Assembly (NCBI GenBank): GCA_027080725.1
Contig: JALWRC010000073.1
Location: forward strand, 62,001-126,000
DNA: 64,000 nt
Reading direction: 5' to 3'
Source of the DNA: Saprospiraceae bacterium
GTDB lineage: Bacteria; Bacteroidota; Bacteroidia; Chitinophagales; Saprospiraceae
Below the pieces are notes generated by a model. That model was not told where the DNA came from and did no database searches. It saw only the letters and a list, made by a program, of their open reading frames with translations. The translations under genes were made by a program, and so were the position numbers. Below are positions 34,292 to 43,000 of this stretch, piece by piece; within the stretch, counting starts at the first letter, position 1; each line of letters starts with the position of its first letter.

Positions 34292-34885
34292 TTATTTACT
34301 CTTTGGCACAAGCACATCACCAATCACATGTATCCACCCATTAGAAACCTTTACGGACTTGAGAATAGGAGTGCCACCGACATAAATCTTACCGTCTTTT
34401 TTCTCCACGGGCAGATACTCACCGGAGGCCATAAACAGTTTACGCCCTTTCTTGATATTCTTCTCCAATGTTTCAATCGGATAATTACTGGGAGCGACGT
34501 GATTGACCAAGATGAAAGCCAGTTTTTGCTTATTTTCCGGTTTTAGTAATGTCTCTACCGTTCCTGCAGGCAACTTTTCAAACGCTGCATTTGTAGGTGC
34601 AAAGACGGTTAACGGTCCATTATTGGCCAAAGCGTTCTCCACTCCTGCAGCCATTACCGCTTTTGCAAGAGTCGAAAAATCATCCAGTGATGCGGCGACT
34701 TGCAGCGCATTCTTTTCTGACACCCCATCTTGAACATAGGCTTGTCCTTTGATTACACCGCTCTCTTCCTTTTTTGAAGCGGCTTTGCTTCCGGAGTCAT
34801 TACCGGCACTTTGGGACGTCCCGCCTCCACAGCCCATGAAGACCACGGTGAGAACAGCCAAAGCAAATAAACTTAACTTTTTCAT
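34292..34885 (-). CDS. Fasciclin (FAS1) domain lipoprotein in the nos operon
   Basis: A 197-residue protein with a lipoprotein signal (LAVLTVVFMGCGGG) and a Ser/Lys-rich linker. A single FAS1 domain occupies about 60-195 (TVFAPTNAAFEKLPAGTVETLL, AFILVNHVAPS, KVSNGWIHVIGDVLVPKS). FAS1 domains usually mediate adhesion or bind small ligands; no catalytic role is known. It lies 12 bp after the cytochrome gene and 176 bp before nosZ on the same strand, so it is probably cotranscribed. Why such a protein belongs to an N2O respiration operon is unclear. Confidence 0.88.
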   Translation of the reverse strand: MKKLSLFALAVLTVVFMGCGGGTSQSAGNDSGSKAASKKEESGVIKGQAYVQDGVSEKNALQVAASLDDFSTLAKAVMAAGVENALANNGPLTVFAPTNAAFEKLPAGTVETLLKPENKQKLAFILVNHVAPSNYPIETLEKNIKKGRKLFMASGEYLPVEKKDGKIYVGGTPILKSVKVSNGWIHVIGDVLVPKSK

Positions 34886-34896
34886 CTTAAATTGAT

Positions 34897-35367
34897 TTAT
34901 AACGTTCTGAAATATTCAAGAATAGATCTTGCTTCTTCTTTTGTCAAACTCTGATTGGCCATCGGAGTGCCATTGAACTCCATGAGCAATTTCTTGGCTG
35001 TCGGATCCTCCTTGATCATTCTTTCCGGGTCCAAAATCATATTCATCACCCATGCCGGATTCCTCCTTTCCAAGATACCCTTGGGCGCAGGTCCTATGTA
35101 CTTCTTGTCTGGCTTATGACATGCTGTACACTTGGCTTCATACAACTTTTTCCCCTTCATGGCCAAGTCATTATCCAAAGCTCCTAAAGTGAGGGGAGAG
35201 GTTATAGGGCCAACTCCCAAACTATTCATGGGATCGACTTTTTTAGTCGCTTCTTTCTTAACCATAGATTTTGCAGGGGCAGACTTCTTCTCTGAAGGAT
35301 TGTCTCCTCCGCAAGCGACAATCGTAATCATCAGAATTCCTGTAACAAATAAATTTAATAACTTCAT
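34897..35367 (-). CDS. Mono-haem c-type cytochrome lipoprotein, likely NosZ electron donor
   Basis: A 156-residue lipoprotein: MKLLNLFVTGILMITIVAC ends in a lipobox (C19). A Lys/Ala/Pro linker precedes one cytochrome c domain with haem motif CTACH and a distal methionine in NGTPMANQSLT. It is the first gene of the nos cluster, so it most likely feeds electrons to the CuA site of NosZ; clade II NosZ enzymes are thought to use c-type cytochromes. The start at 35367 was chosen because it opens the signal; the longer in-frame extension lies upstream of the -7 box. Confidence 0.88.
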   Translation of the reverse strand: MKLLNLFVTGILMITIVACGGDNPSEKKSAPAKSMVKKEATKKVDPMNSLGVGPITSPLTLGALDNDLAMKGKKLYEAKCTACHKPDKKYIGPAPKGILERRNPAWVMNMILDPERMIKEDPTAKKLLMEFNGTPMANQSLTKEEARSILEYFRTL

Positions 35368-35406
35368 AATTGATAATAATTTTGTTGGCTTAAACAATAT
35401 TTTCTG

Positions 35407-35414
35407 CAAAAGTA
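35407..35414 (-). promoter_or_regulatory. -7 box of the nos operon (cytochrome gene)
   Basis: TACTTTTG on the minus strand, 39 bp upstream of the ATG at 35367. Confidence 0.55.
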
Positions 35415-35459
35415 AGTCCACACCCGCACTCCTCTCAATGATGAACATCAGAAGGAAGT

Positions 35460-35473
35460 ATGACAAATGTCAT
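35460..35473. promoter_or_regulatory. Crp/Fnr-like palindrome ATGACAAATGTCAT
   Basis: Perfect 5-bp arms around 4 bases, in the format of Fnr/Dnr sites (TTGATnnnnATCAA). It is centred about 65 bp upstream of the predicted transcription start, close to a class I activator position. A low-oxygen or NO-responsive Crp/Fnr regulator is the obvious candidate; none is encoded in the window. Confidence 0.55.
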
Positions 35474-35693
35474 GTTTTAGCCCTCGTTGAAAGAAATCGC
35501 AATAATTCAATTATAAACTATTGATTTACACAATCATACGAGAGCCTCCCTTCTGCCAGCCTACGGCAATAAAAACCATAAAAAGATAAATTAATCTTCT
35601 ATTTATAATTATTATTGCCAAACACAATAAATAAGTTGCCGAATTGTAGGTGCGTAAAGCGGAAAGAACGCATTCGGACTTGGAGCAGCGTAT

Positions 35694-37283
35694 TTAAAAC
35701 CAGCTACTCTTGCGTCTCCGGGTGCTTCGGCGACGTCGCGTTGTCTTGATTCCTAACACTCCCAAAATACCCCGTGTAACTTCACGGGCAACCGTCCGGC
35801 CGATTTGCCGGGTCAAGGTACTGTCCACGACTCGTTCGAAGAGGGACTTTTCGGATTTTCTTGAAGAGGCTTTATCCGCTTTGGTCCAGTCTGCCTCTTT
35901 TTCTTTCCTCGTCTCTTCCTCTTGAGCAACTTCTAACTTTCCTGTCAATATTTCATAAGCGCTCTCCCTATCAATGGGCATGTTGTATTTGGGAATCAAT
36001 TTAGAGTCTTTTAGTATATCTCCTATCTCCTTCTTAGTCAGGACATCCATTCGCGAATTAGGGGCCCTGAGCAGGACATGCGCCAAAGGAGTAGGACGAC
36101 CTTTCTTTCCCAAAGCAGTGACCAAAGCTTCCCCTATTCCGAGTTCGGTAATGATTTGAGCAATATCATAATAATCCGAGAGAGGGTAATTCTCTGCTGC
36201 CAATTTAATCGCCTTGCGATCTTTAGCAGTAAAGGCACGAAGCGCATGTTGCACCTTCAATCCCAACTGGCCCAACACAGCGTCAGGAATATCTGTAGGA
36301 TTCTGTGTTATAAACATCAACCCCACCCCTTTAGAGCGTATGAGCTTGACGATGACTTCGAGTTGGTCCATCAGAGCATCGGAAGCTTCATCAAATACCA
36401 AATGTGCCTCATCTATGAAAAGCATGAGTTTAGGTTGATCCATGTCCCCGGCTTCGGGAAAGGTGGCGTAAATCTCTGCTAACAACTGCAGCATAAAGGT
36501 GGAAAACAGTTTGGGTTTGTCTTGGATATCCGTCACCCGAAGGATATGGACGATCCCTTTGCCTTCTTTGTCCTTTGCCAACAAATCCTCCACTTCGAAA
36601 CTGGGTTCTCCGAAAAAGAGATCCGCCCCTTGCTGTTCGAGTTCGATAATCTTTCTCAAGATAGTGCCTGCCGAAACGGAGGAAAAGCGACCGTACTCTT
36701 CTTCCACTTCTGCCTTGCCTTCTTTAGTCATCAAGTACTGCATCACTTTTTTAAAATCCTTGAGATCCAAGAGGGGCAGCTGCTGATCATCCGAATACTT
36801 GAAAACCACTGCCACGATACCTTGCTGGGTGTCATTGAGACTCAAAATCTTAGAGAACAGTACAGGCCCAAACTCTGAGACTGTAGCGCGCAGTCTCGCC
36901 CCCTTCTCTCCGGAGATGGTTAAAAACTCCACCGGACTCCCTCCAGGGGTCCATCCGAAGCCAATCTTCTCGTGCCGTTCATCAATCTTGGGATGGGGAT
37001 TGCCGGGGACGGCTATTCCACTCAAATCCCCTTTAATGTCCATCACCAAGGAGGGAACCCCTTTGAGCGAAAGCTGCTCCGCGAGAATTTGCAACGTCTT
37101 CGTCTTACCTGTCCCGGTTGCTCCGGCGATCAGGCCATGACGATTAAGAGTTTTTAATGGGATTTTTACGATGCTTCCGGTCAATGCCTCACCATTGAGC
37201 ATTGCAGCCCCGACATCGATGCTGTCTCCTTCAAACGAATATCCGGTCTCAATTTCTTTTCTAAATGCCTCCTTATTACTCAT
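35694..37283 (-). CDS. HerA-like / DUF853 (YjgR-type) ATPase
   Basis: A 529-residue cytoplasmic P-loop ATPase. Walker A GATGTGKTKTLQ at about 54-65, Walker B LMLFIDEAHLVFDEA at about 285-299, and MFITQNPTDIPDAVLGQLGL give the HerA/FtsK-like fold of the YjgR (DUF853) family. The C-terminal region ends in a very basic tail (TTRRRRSTRRRKSSWF), which suggests nucleic-acid contact. The biological role of the family is unknown. It has its own -7 box at 37307-37314 and no partner nuclease such as NurA beside it, although a secreted-type nuclease gene lies upstream. Confidence 0.88.
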   Translation of the reverse strand: MSNKEAFRKEIETGYSFEGDSIDVGAAMLNGEALTGSIVKIPLKTLNRHGLIAGATGTGKTKTLQILAEQLSLKGVPSLVMDIKGDLSGIAVPGNPHPKIDERHEKIGFGWTPGGSPVEFLTISGEKGARLRATVSEFGPVLFSKILSLNDTQQGIVAVVFKYSDDQQLPLLDLKDFKKVMQYLMTKEGKAEVEEEYGRFSSVSAGTILRKIIELEQQGADLFFGEPSFEVEDLLAKDKEGKGIVHILRVTDIQDKPKLFSTFMLQLLAEIYATFPEAGDMDQPKLMLFIDEAHLVFDEASDALMDQLEVIVKLIRSKGVGLMFITQNPTDIPDAVLGQLGLKVQHALRAFTAKDRKAIKLAAENYPLSDYYDIAQIITELGIGEALVTALGKKGRPTPLAHVLLRAPNSRMDVLTKKEIGDILKDSKLIPKYNMPIDRESAYEILTGKLEVAQEEETRKEKEADWTKADKASSRKSEKSLFERVVDSTLTRQIGRTVAREVTRGILGVLGIKTTRRRRSTRRRKSSWF

Positions 37284-37306
37284 ATCCTAATTATTTCAAT
37301 TAGCGC

Positions 37307-37314
37307 CAAAGATA
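37307..37314 (-). promoter_or_regulatory. -7 box of the HerA-like ATPase gene
   Basis: TATCTTTG on the minus strand, 23 bp upstream of the start at 37283. Confidence 0.5.
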
Positions 37315-37374
37315 CAGCTTCATGCGATGAAACTTCGCACTTCTGCCCTCAATTTTTATCCCGTAGATGGCAAA

Positions 37375-38262
37375 TTAATTTTTGTTCCATTCATTCACTC
37401 GCTGTCTAAAACGCCGGGGATCGATTGGCCATTTATCCGGGGCAATTATAGATTCCGTCTGTTCCTCAAGCGAATCGGTCATCAATTCAGGGAAGAAATC
37501 AATGCCCGTAATGGCCTCTACGCTATCGACCGTAACTTCATAGTGCGCCAATGGTAACTCACTACGATTGTGCTCTATCAAGAAGCCCATTGCCTCCGGG
37601 GGATCTACAGCCAAGTCCAATAGCACCTTATAAAAGTAGCGAGGCACCGCCACCTTATTGCGTCCGATGGTCTTCAAGCTTTTGCCTCCCAACACCGGGC
37701 CGGTGACCACATATAGCTGGCCACGTCGATAAGCCCAATCCCGAACATTCTCCTCCAATTCCCTCCAAATTCCTCCATTGAAGGCCCGTAACTGTGGGGA
37801 CATATTGCTCATATAAAAGCTCTCCCGCATCGTCATGGTATCCTGTGCCATATCGCCTGCCGGAGCAAGGTGCCCCTTGGTGTATCCGGAGTGCTTATAG
37901 TCGGAAAACCGGGCAGAACCGGTCGTCACCATTGGATCGGGTACAAACCAATTGGTGCGCGGGACATTGGGTTTGCGCAGGTTCTCCTTCGTCAGTACAT
38001 AAGCGACCCATTCCGGTTGCTCGTACTGCTCGACATAGGATAGCGAATAGGCATGATGGTGGATAAGCTGCCCTTTGGATGCAGGCAAGAAGAAGCGCTC
38101 TTCAACCGGAATAAACGACTCCCCCCCACCTAATTGCTTCACCTGTCGAAGCAATGCAAACAATATGATCACTGCGGCAATCCCCATCAAAAGGAGGCGC
38201 AACAGGTAGCCTTTACCGCTCCCTCTTCCAATCTTTCTTCGGTATCTTTCTTTTCTTGGCAA
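37375..38262 (-). CDS. Membrane-anchored DNA/RNA non-specific endonuclease
   Basis: A 295-residue protein with a short basic N-terminus, one membrane helix at about 19-41 (GYLLRLLLMGIAAVIILFAL) and a beta-beta-alpha-metal nuclease domain of the NUC1/NucA family. The catalytic motif region is SGYTKGHLAPAGDM (the family has DRGH; the His is kept, here as KGH), followed by FYMSNMSPQ with the metal-binding Asn, then GGIWRELEENVRDWA and YVVTGPVLGG. It probably degrades nucleic acids in the periplasm or outside. A -7 box lies at 38288-38295. Confidence 0.88.
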   Translation of the reverse strand: MPRKERYRRKIGRGSGKGYLLRLLLMGIAAVIILFALLRQVKQLGGGESFIPVEERFFLPASKGQLIHHHAYSLSYVEQYEQPEWVAYVLTKENLRKPNVPRTNWFVPDPMVTTGSARFSDYKHSGYTKGHLAPAGDMAQDTMTMRESFYMSNMSPQLRAFNGGIWRELEENVRDWAYRRGQLYVVTGPVLGGKSLKTIGRNKVAVPRYFYKVLLDLAVDPPEAMGFLIEHNRSELPLAHYEVTVDSVEAITGIDFFPELMTDSLEEQTESIIAPDKWPIDPRRFRQRVNEWNKN

Positions 38263-38287
38263 AATGTATTTTTTAAAAGCAGCTCTT

Positions 38288-38295
38288 CAAAAGTA
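38288..38295 (-). promoter_or_regulatory. -7 box of the nuclease gene
   Basis: TACTTTTG on the minus strand, 25 bp upstream of the start at 38262. Confidence 0.5.
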
Positions 38296-38462
38296 GCACT
38301 ATAACCACTATAGGTCGATACTAACTATTAACGGGATTCTCTAAGGAGAGTTGCAACATACCCAATTTTTCTCCTGTTCCTCTATTCATTAAAACTCCTC
38401 ATTTAGGCATGCCCTTCACGTGATAAGCAGCAACTCAACTACATAATCTATATGAGCCCTAC

Positions 38463-38501
38463 AAAAAAGCCCCAATTTCAATCACTTTGAAATCGAGGCT
38501 T
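38463..38501 (-). terminator. Intrinsic terminator of tRNA-Lys
   Basis: AAGCC...TTTCAA / TTTGAAA...GGCTT stem followed on the minus strand by TTTTTT, starting 7 bp after the tRNA 3' end. Confidence 0.85.
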
Positions 38502-38507
38502 AACGTG

Positions 38508-38580
38508 TGACCCGGCTGGGATTCGAACCCAGGACCCACGGCTTAAAAGGCCGTTGCTCTACCGGCTGAGCTACCGAGTC
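38508..38580 (-). tRNA. tRNA-Lys (UUU)
   Basis: A 73-nt cloverleaf on the minus strand. The acceptor stem GACTCGG pairs with CCGGGTC (one G-U), the D-arm has AGCTCAGCCGGTAGAGC, the anticodon arm is ACGGC-CTTTTAA-GCCGT with anticodon UUU, and the T-arm CTGGGTTCGAATCCCAG is perfect. CCA is not encoded. A -7 box lies 27 bp upstream and a terminator directly downstream, so it is transcribed alone. Confidence 0.98.
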
Positions 38581-38606
38581 AAGCGTTTGTGCTGTGTAAC
38601 GCGGTG

Positions 38607-38614
38607 CAAAGATA
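38607..38614 (-). promoter_or_regulatory. -7 box of tRNA-Lys
   Basis: TATCTTTG on the minus strand, 26 bp upstream of the tRNA 5' end. Confidence 0.55.
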
Positions 38615-38684
38615 GCATCATTTGTTATTTGGAAAAGATATAATCTCTTTTTTTTTGACTTTTTTCTGATGGGCTATAATGCAC

Positions 38685-38728
38685 AAAAAAAAACAGGCAA
38701 GAGATGTTCTCTTACCCGTTTTTTTTAT
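38685..38728 (-). terminator. Intrinsic terminator of the PorP/SprF gene
   Basis: On the minus strand the stem AACGGGTAAGAG / CTCTTGCCTGTT (with two G-U pairs) is followed by a long T-run. The two non-Watson-Crick positions pair only in the minus-strand RNA, which fixes its direction. Confidence 0.85.
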
Positions 38729-38742
38729 TTCTCTAAACTCTC

Positions 38743-39786
38743 TTAGAAGTTAGGACAGTAGACGCCTCGCCTCTCTGGTCCGCAAATGACATATACCAAG
38801 GACAACTCAAAGGAGTTGTTGGCAGGGTTGGCTTCACGCAAGCTGGAGGTGTTGACATCATAAGTAAATCCGATGCCAAACTTATTGTAGTCAAAACGGG
38901 TACTCAAGATGATGGCATCAAAAGTGGCTTTTGATTCACCATTGGAAACACGTGCCCATAGTCCAATGTCAAAAGACTGTTCTTCATACCTTCTTTTGGT
39001 CATATTGAAGCGCAAACTCGATCCTGCATTGACCTCCCAGGAGGGGCCTTGATTAAAGAACACAACCCCCGGGACGACATACATCTGTTGAGAAGCTTTA
39101 AACTCACCACCTGCATGGAAGGTGAGCTTCGAATACAATGGGACAATATCACTTCTATAAAATGATACATTGGCTTGGTTGAGGTGGTTCATCGCTAATC
39201 CTGCCCAAAAGCTATTGTGACGATTCAATATACTATACCACAGCGCCCCCACAGCCACATCAGCAAACGCAAACCGCTCGTTAACATCATTCTCCGCAGG
39301 ATCTCTTGGCCCATCAGGTGTAAATCCGCCTTTTCCATCGTGCTGCGTTCCATATTGCGCATTCTGAAAATTAATAGAGCGCTGATTAATCCCGCCATTG
39401 GCACCGAAGACCAGATAATGCGAGCTGTATCTGTCGCCACCCAAACGCTTACTATACGCCGCGGAGGCTCTAAACTGTATCGTCCCAAATCCCAAAGCTC
39501 CCGCCTTGTCGCCCCAGAAATTGGCACCAAATCCAAAGTAGTCGTAGCGCCCAACCGGTACTTTTTGATCGTAACTGAACATATAGGTATTGTATGCATT
39601 AGCCTTTAAGATGGGAGCCCATTGGTTTCTATAATTGGCACTAAAGCGCATCTTACATTTCATCACGCCGGTCATGGCCGGATTCAAATCCAGAGGGGCC
39701 GCATAAAATTGTGAAAAATGTATATCCTGCGCATACCCGGCAACACCTAAAACAGTGATTATCAATGCAGTTAAAATTTTCCTCAT
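38743..39786 (-). CDS. PorP/SprF family T9SS-associated outer-membrane protein
   Basis: A 347-residue protein with signal MRKILTALIITVLGVAGYAQ and the family opening DIHFSQFYAAPLDLNPAMTG. Amphipathic strands run throughout (ANFWGDKAGALGFGTIQFRA, SSHYLVFGANGGINQRSI), with a barrel-like ending FELSLVYVICGP. PorP/SprF proteins anchor or assist export of specific T9SS cargo such as SprB-type adhesins, and usually sit beside a large repeat adhesin gene. No such partner is adjacent here; the nearest gliding-associated protein is at 5049-7982. Confidence 0.9.
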   Translation of the reverse strand: MRKILTALIITVLGVAGYAQDIHFSQFYAAPLDLNPAMTGVMKCKMRFSANYRNQWAPILKANAYNTYMFSYDQKVPVGRYDYFGFGANFWGDKAGALGFGTIQFRASAAYSKRLGGDRYSSHYLVFGANGGINQRSINFQNAQYGTQHDGKGGFTPDGPRDPAENDVNERFAFADVAVGALWYSILNRHNSFWAGLAMNHLNQANVSFYRSDIVPLYSKLTFHAGGEFKASQQMYVVPGVVFFNQGPSWEVNAGSSLRFNMTKRRYEEQSFDIGLWARVSNGESKATFDAIILSTRFDYNKFGIGFTYDVNTSSLREANPANNSFELSLVYVICGPERRGVYCPNF

Positions 39787-40094
39787 AATGATAAATATTT
39801 CTAAGAAAGTTTACTTAATCGATTTAGAACGTAAATATACGGATTATTTTGTCAATGCGGGCAACTTTAACATCTAATCCCCTCAGGATTAAATTCCATT
39901 TCATACAAAATCACCTCTCCCCGCATACATAGGATGCGTTGAGATGCGAAAATGCTGCATGAGAAAAAAATAAATTATTTTTTTTGTAACCCATACCCCA
40001 CTGTATTACCTCCAACCCCTTAGATACTGCAAATCACATACCAAGAGGAGATACATTTGCATCTACCCTTTACAAATACAAAAACGGATGGACT
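39787..40094. other. 308-bp intergenic region upstream of the PorP/SprF gene
   Basis: Contains a dispersed-motif copy (39896-39906) and an AT-only palindrome AAAAAAATAAATTATTTTTT at about 39963-39984 that may serve as a weak terminator for the VCBS protein coming from the other side... both genes are minus, so it would follow neither stop closely. A TATATTTA box at about 39832 may be the PorP/SprF -7 element. Confidence 0.4.
39896..39906 (-). repeat. Dispersed motif copy (CCATTTCATAC on plus)
   Basis: Intergenic, 110 bp upstream of the PorP/SprF start; followed by AAAAT as in the copies at 51879 and 51911. Confidence 0.55.
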
Positions 40095-43000
40095 TTATTT
40101 ATAGCGGAGGCATTGCAACATCTCATTGTTCCGGGTAAAAATCAAAAGGTCGGAACCGTCATGCAGGCGAATCTTGACTCCGTCTTTTACATTGCCATCC
40201 AGTGCCCATCCCTTTTTGTTTTTGATGGAGAGTCGTCCGTTTTTGGACGTCAAAATACTCCCATGTCCGGCATCCCAACGCGGCGTCTCTACCTCGGTGT
40301 TGTACTCATCACCAAATAAAAAATAAGACACCCCTTCTTCGCTTGAATGCAAAGGGATAACTCCTAAAAGCGGGAAGAGCTGCGCCTGCCAAGGCAAAGG
40401 AAGCACTTCGAAGTGCGTTCCTCCCCGGTTGACCAAAACTATTGACCGGAACTCCTTCACCTGCTTACTCACAGTACTATCCAAGGCCTTTCCGTAAATA
40501 TCGGAGAGGGTAGCAGAGGCATAGGCATCATACGATTTAAACTTTTCCTTAATGAAGGGCATCTGTTGGGAAGAACACTCCTTTCCCCGAACGGGTACGA
40601 TATGGTCCCCTTCCGGATGCGCCAGAATTACGTCCCATGTGTGATTCTTGTCCACATCGCCTGCAAAGACCTCAAATGGGTGTTCCTCTGACGCTTTGTA
40701 CTTCATATTCAGCCCGGCATTTCCGAGGATATAATCCGGCATGCCATCCCGGTTAATATCCACTTCGCAGACACTCCACCACCATCCGCTCAAGGCCGAA
40801 GGAAGCCATTGACCGGACCTATCCCTCAAGACGCCATGCTCATTTATAAAAATGTGCGGGGCTCCCCACTCACCGACGACTATCAAATCTTCCCAACCGT
40901 CCCTATTGACATCTGTGACCACCATTTCATTGATACTCCCCACTTGAGAAAACTCCGGAACAAGGTCAACCGTCCTGTCTATCCACCCATCCTTACCGGT
41001 AGCAAGGACGTACGAAGGTGGCGCCTTCGGATAGGACTGCGGCACGATCCTATTGCCCACTACTAACTCTTGATGTCCATCCTTGTCTATATCCATTGGG
41101 ACAACAGCACGTGCCGAATAGGTCCCGTCGCCGGGTATCTCCAAAGGAACCTGCACGAAGTTCCCGTTGCCTGGATTTTCATACAATCTATCGTAATACA
41201 TCGAGTCTCCGGCGGGTTTTGCATTACCCGCACTGGTGGCAAACAAATCCAAGTCTCCATCTCCATCCATATCAAACAGACAAAAAGCGCCATCTTCGTG
41301 ATAAGCATCCGTCATAAACGCTGCTGGTATGAAATGGTTGAATCCGCGTGTACCATTAAAAAACAGCTGTGTAGGTTGACCTGCGGCACCACCGATAATC
41401 AAATCATCATAACCATCCCCATTGACATCACCGGCAACTAACGGAGGACCCAGGGTGGATTGTTTAAAAGGTAGTAAAACCTCTTTTGCAAAATCATCAT
41501 ATCTGTTCTCTTCGTGCTTGTAATTCAATCCTATTGAAAGAGGGTCTATCTTTACCAACGCATCATCTCCCTTACCATGTAATACGCGTACGGAGTCAGT
41601 ATAAGATGCCCGGACGGGTTTGCTCACGGACAAGACCTGATTGGCCGCCACATGATATAGTGTCTTATTACTCCCATCTTTCCAACGAATGATGACGCTA
41701 TCTACCTTCGTCCGGTCTCCCAAGCCAAAATGTGCCAAGGGTTGTGAACTGGAAAAATACCCTCGCACCCTCCTAATCTCAGCGGATTGCTTTAGCCCAT
41801 TGGCATAGACCTCCACTACACTATAATGTTCCGACACTTCGCCTTGCACCACGACATTCAGCCAATGCTTAGATGATGGGCGTCCCCGGTAAATAAAAGC
41901 CGGATGGTCGATATTATTGACCACGATATCCAATAATCCGTCGTTATCCAAATCCCCAATGGCCGCACCATTTGAAAAAGAGGGAGCATCCAGCCCCCAA
42001 GCTGCCGCCAGGTTTGAAAAATGCATGTCGCCTTCATTGTGGTATAGCACGTTAGGGTACCTCTCACTCCACATCGCATCGTACAACTTTTGTTTCTCGG
42101 AGAGAGGTACTTTCCCATCATATCGTGCCTGCACTTCTTTTACCTTTCGTTGGAAGTCATTGTCCATCGCGTATTTGCGATAGCCGGTAGTGACGTATAT
42201 ATCACGCTTCCCGTCATTATCCAAATCTTCCAACAGGGCCGTCCAACTCCACCCCGTCTTAGAGACTCCGGAAAAGTGTGATATGTTGTCAAATTGTCCG
42301 ACGCCATTATTCATCTGCAAGGCATTGTACATGTACTGGTAGGGCATTTGCAACGTATTGACCAAGAGGCGAAAGTTGCTGACATTCATGGACCGCATGA
42401 GCTTCTTCGATCGGTAATGGTCTCCAAATGCCATATCCAGTACAAAAATATCCTGATCCAGGTCATTGTCTAAGTCCGCGATATCTACTCCCATGCCGTA
42501 GAAGGCCATTTGCTTAAACCGGGTCTTTACTTCATCCCGGAAGGTTCCATCCTTTTGATTGATGTACAGGGCATCCGGAATAAAATAATCGTTGGTCATA
42601 TAGATGTCCATCCAACCATCTTCATTGATGTCCGCAATACAGATCCCCAAACCAAAAGAAGGGCGTAAAACCCCTGCTTGAGCACTTATATCTACAAAAG
42701 TACCTCCATCATTGCGATACAGGTGAGAAGATGCGTTTTCAAACACCGCACTATCTGCTCCTACCGTATTGTAAAAGTCAAGAGGTGGGAGACCGTAATA
42801 ATCATTTTCATTCATCACAAAACAATCCAGGTCACCGTCCTTATCGAAATCAAAGAAAGCGGATTGGGTGCTCAACCCCAAATCTCCAAGACCATATCGT
42901 ACTGCTTCTTCCGTAAAGTATTTGCCCTCATGGTTGATCCAAAGCAAATTTTGCCGCGACAAACCGGCTTTTGGTCCTCCCCTGCTGATATAAATATCCG

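Larger units (their letters stand above)
35368..35693. other. 326-bp control region of the nos cluster
   Basis: Holds the -7 box (35407-35414), the Crp/Fnr-like palindrome (35460-35473), and AT-rich DNA with AAGATAAATTAATCTT near 35584. No gene recognised. Confidence 0.55.
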
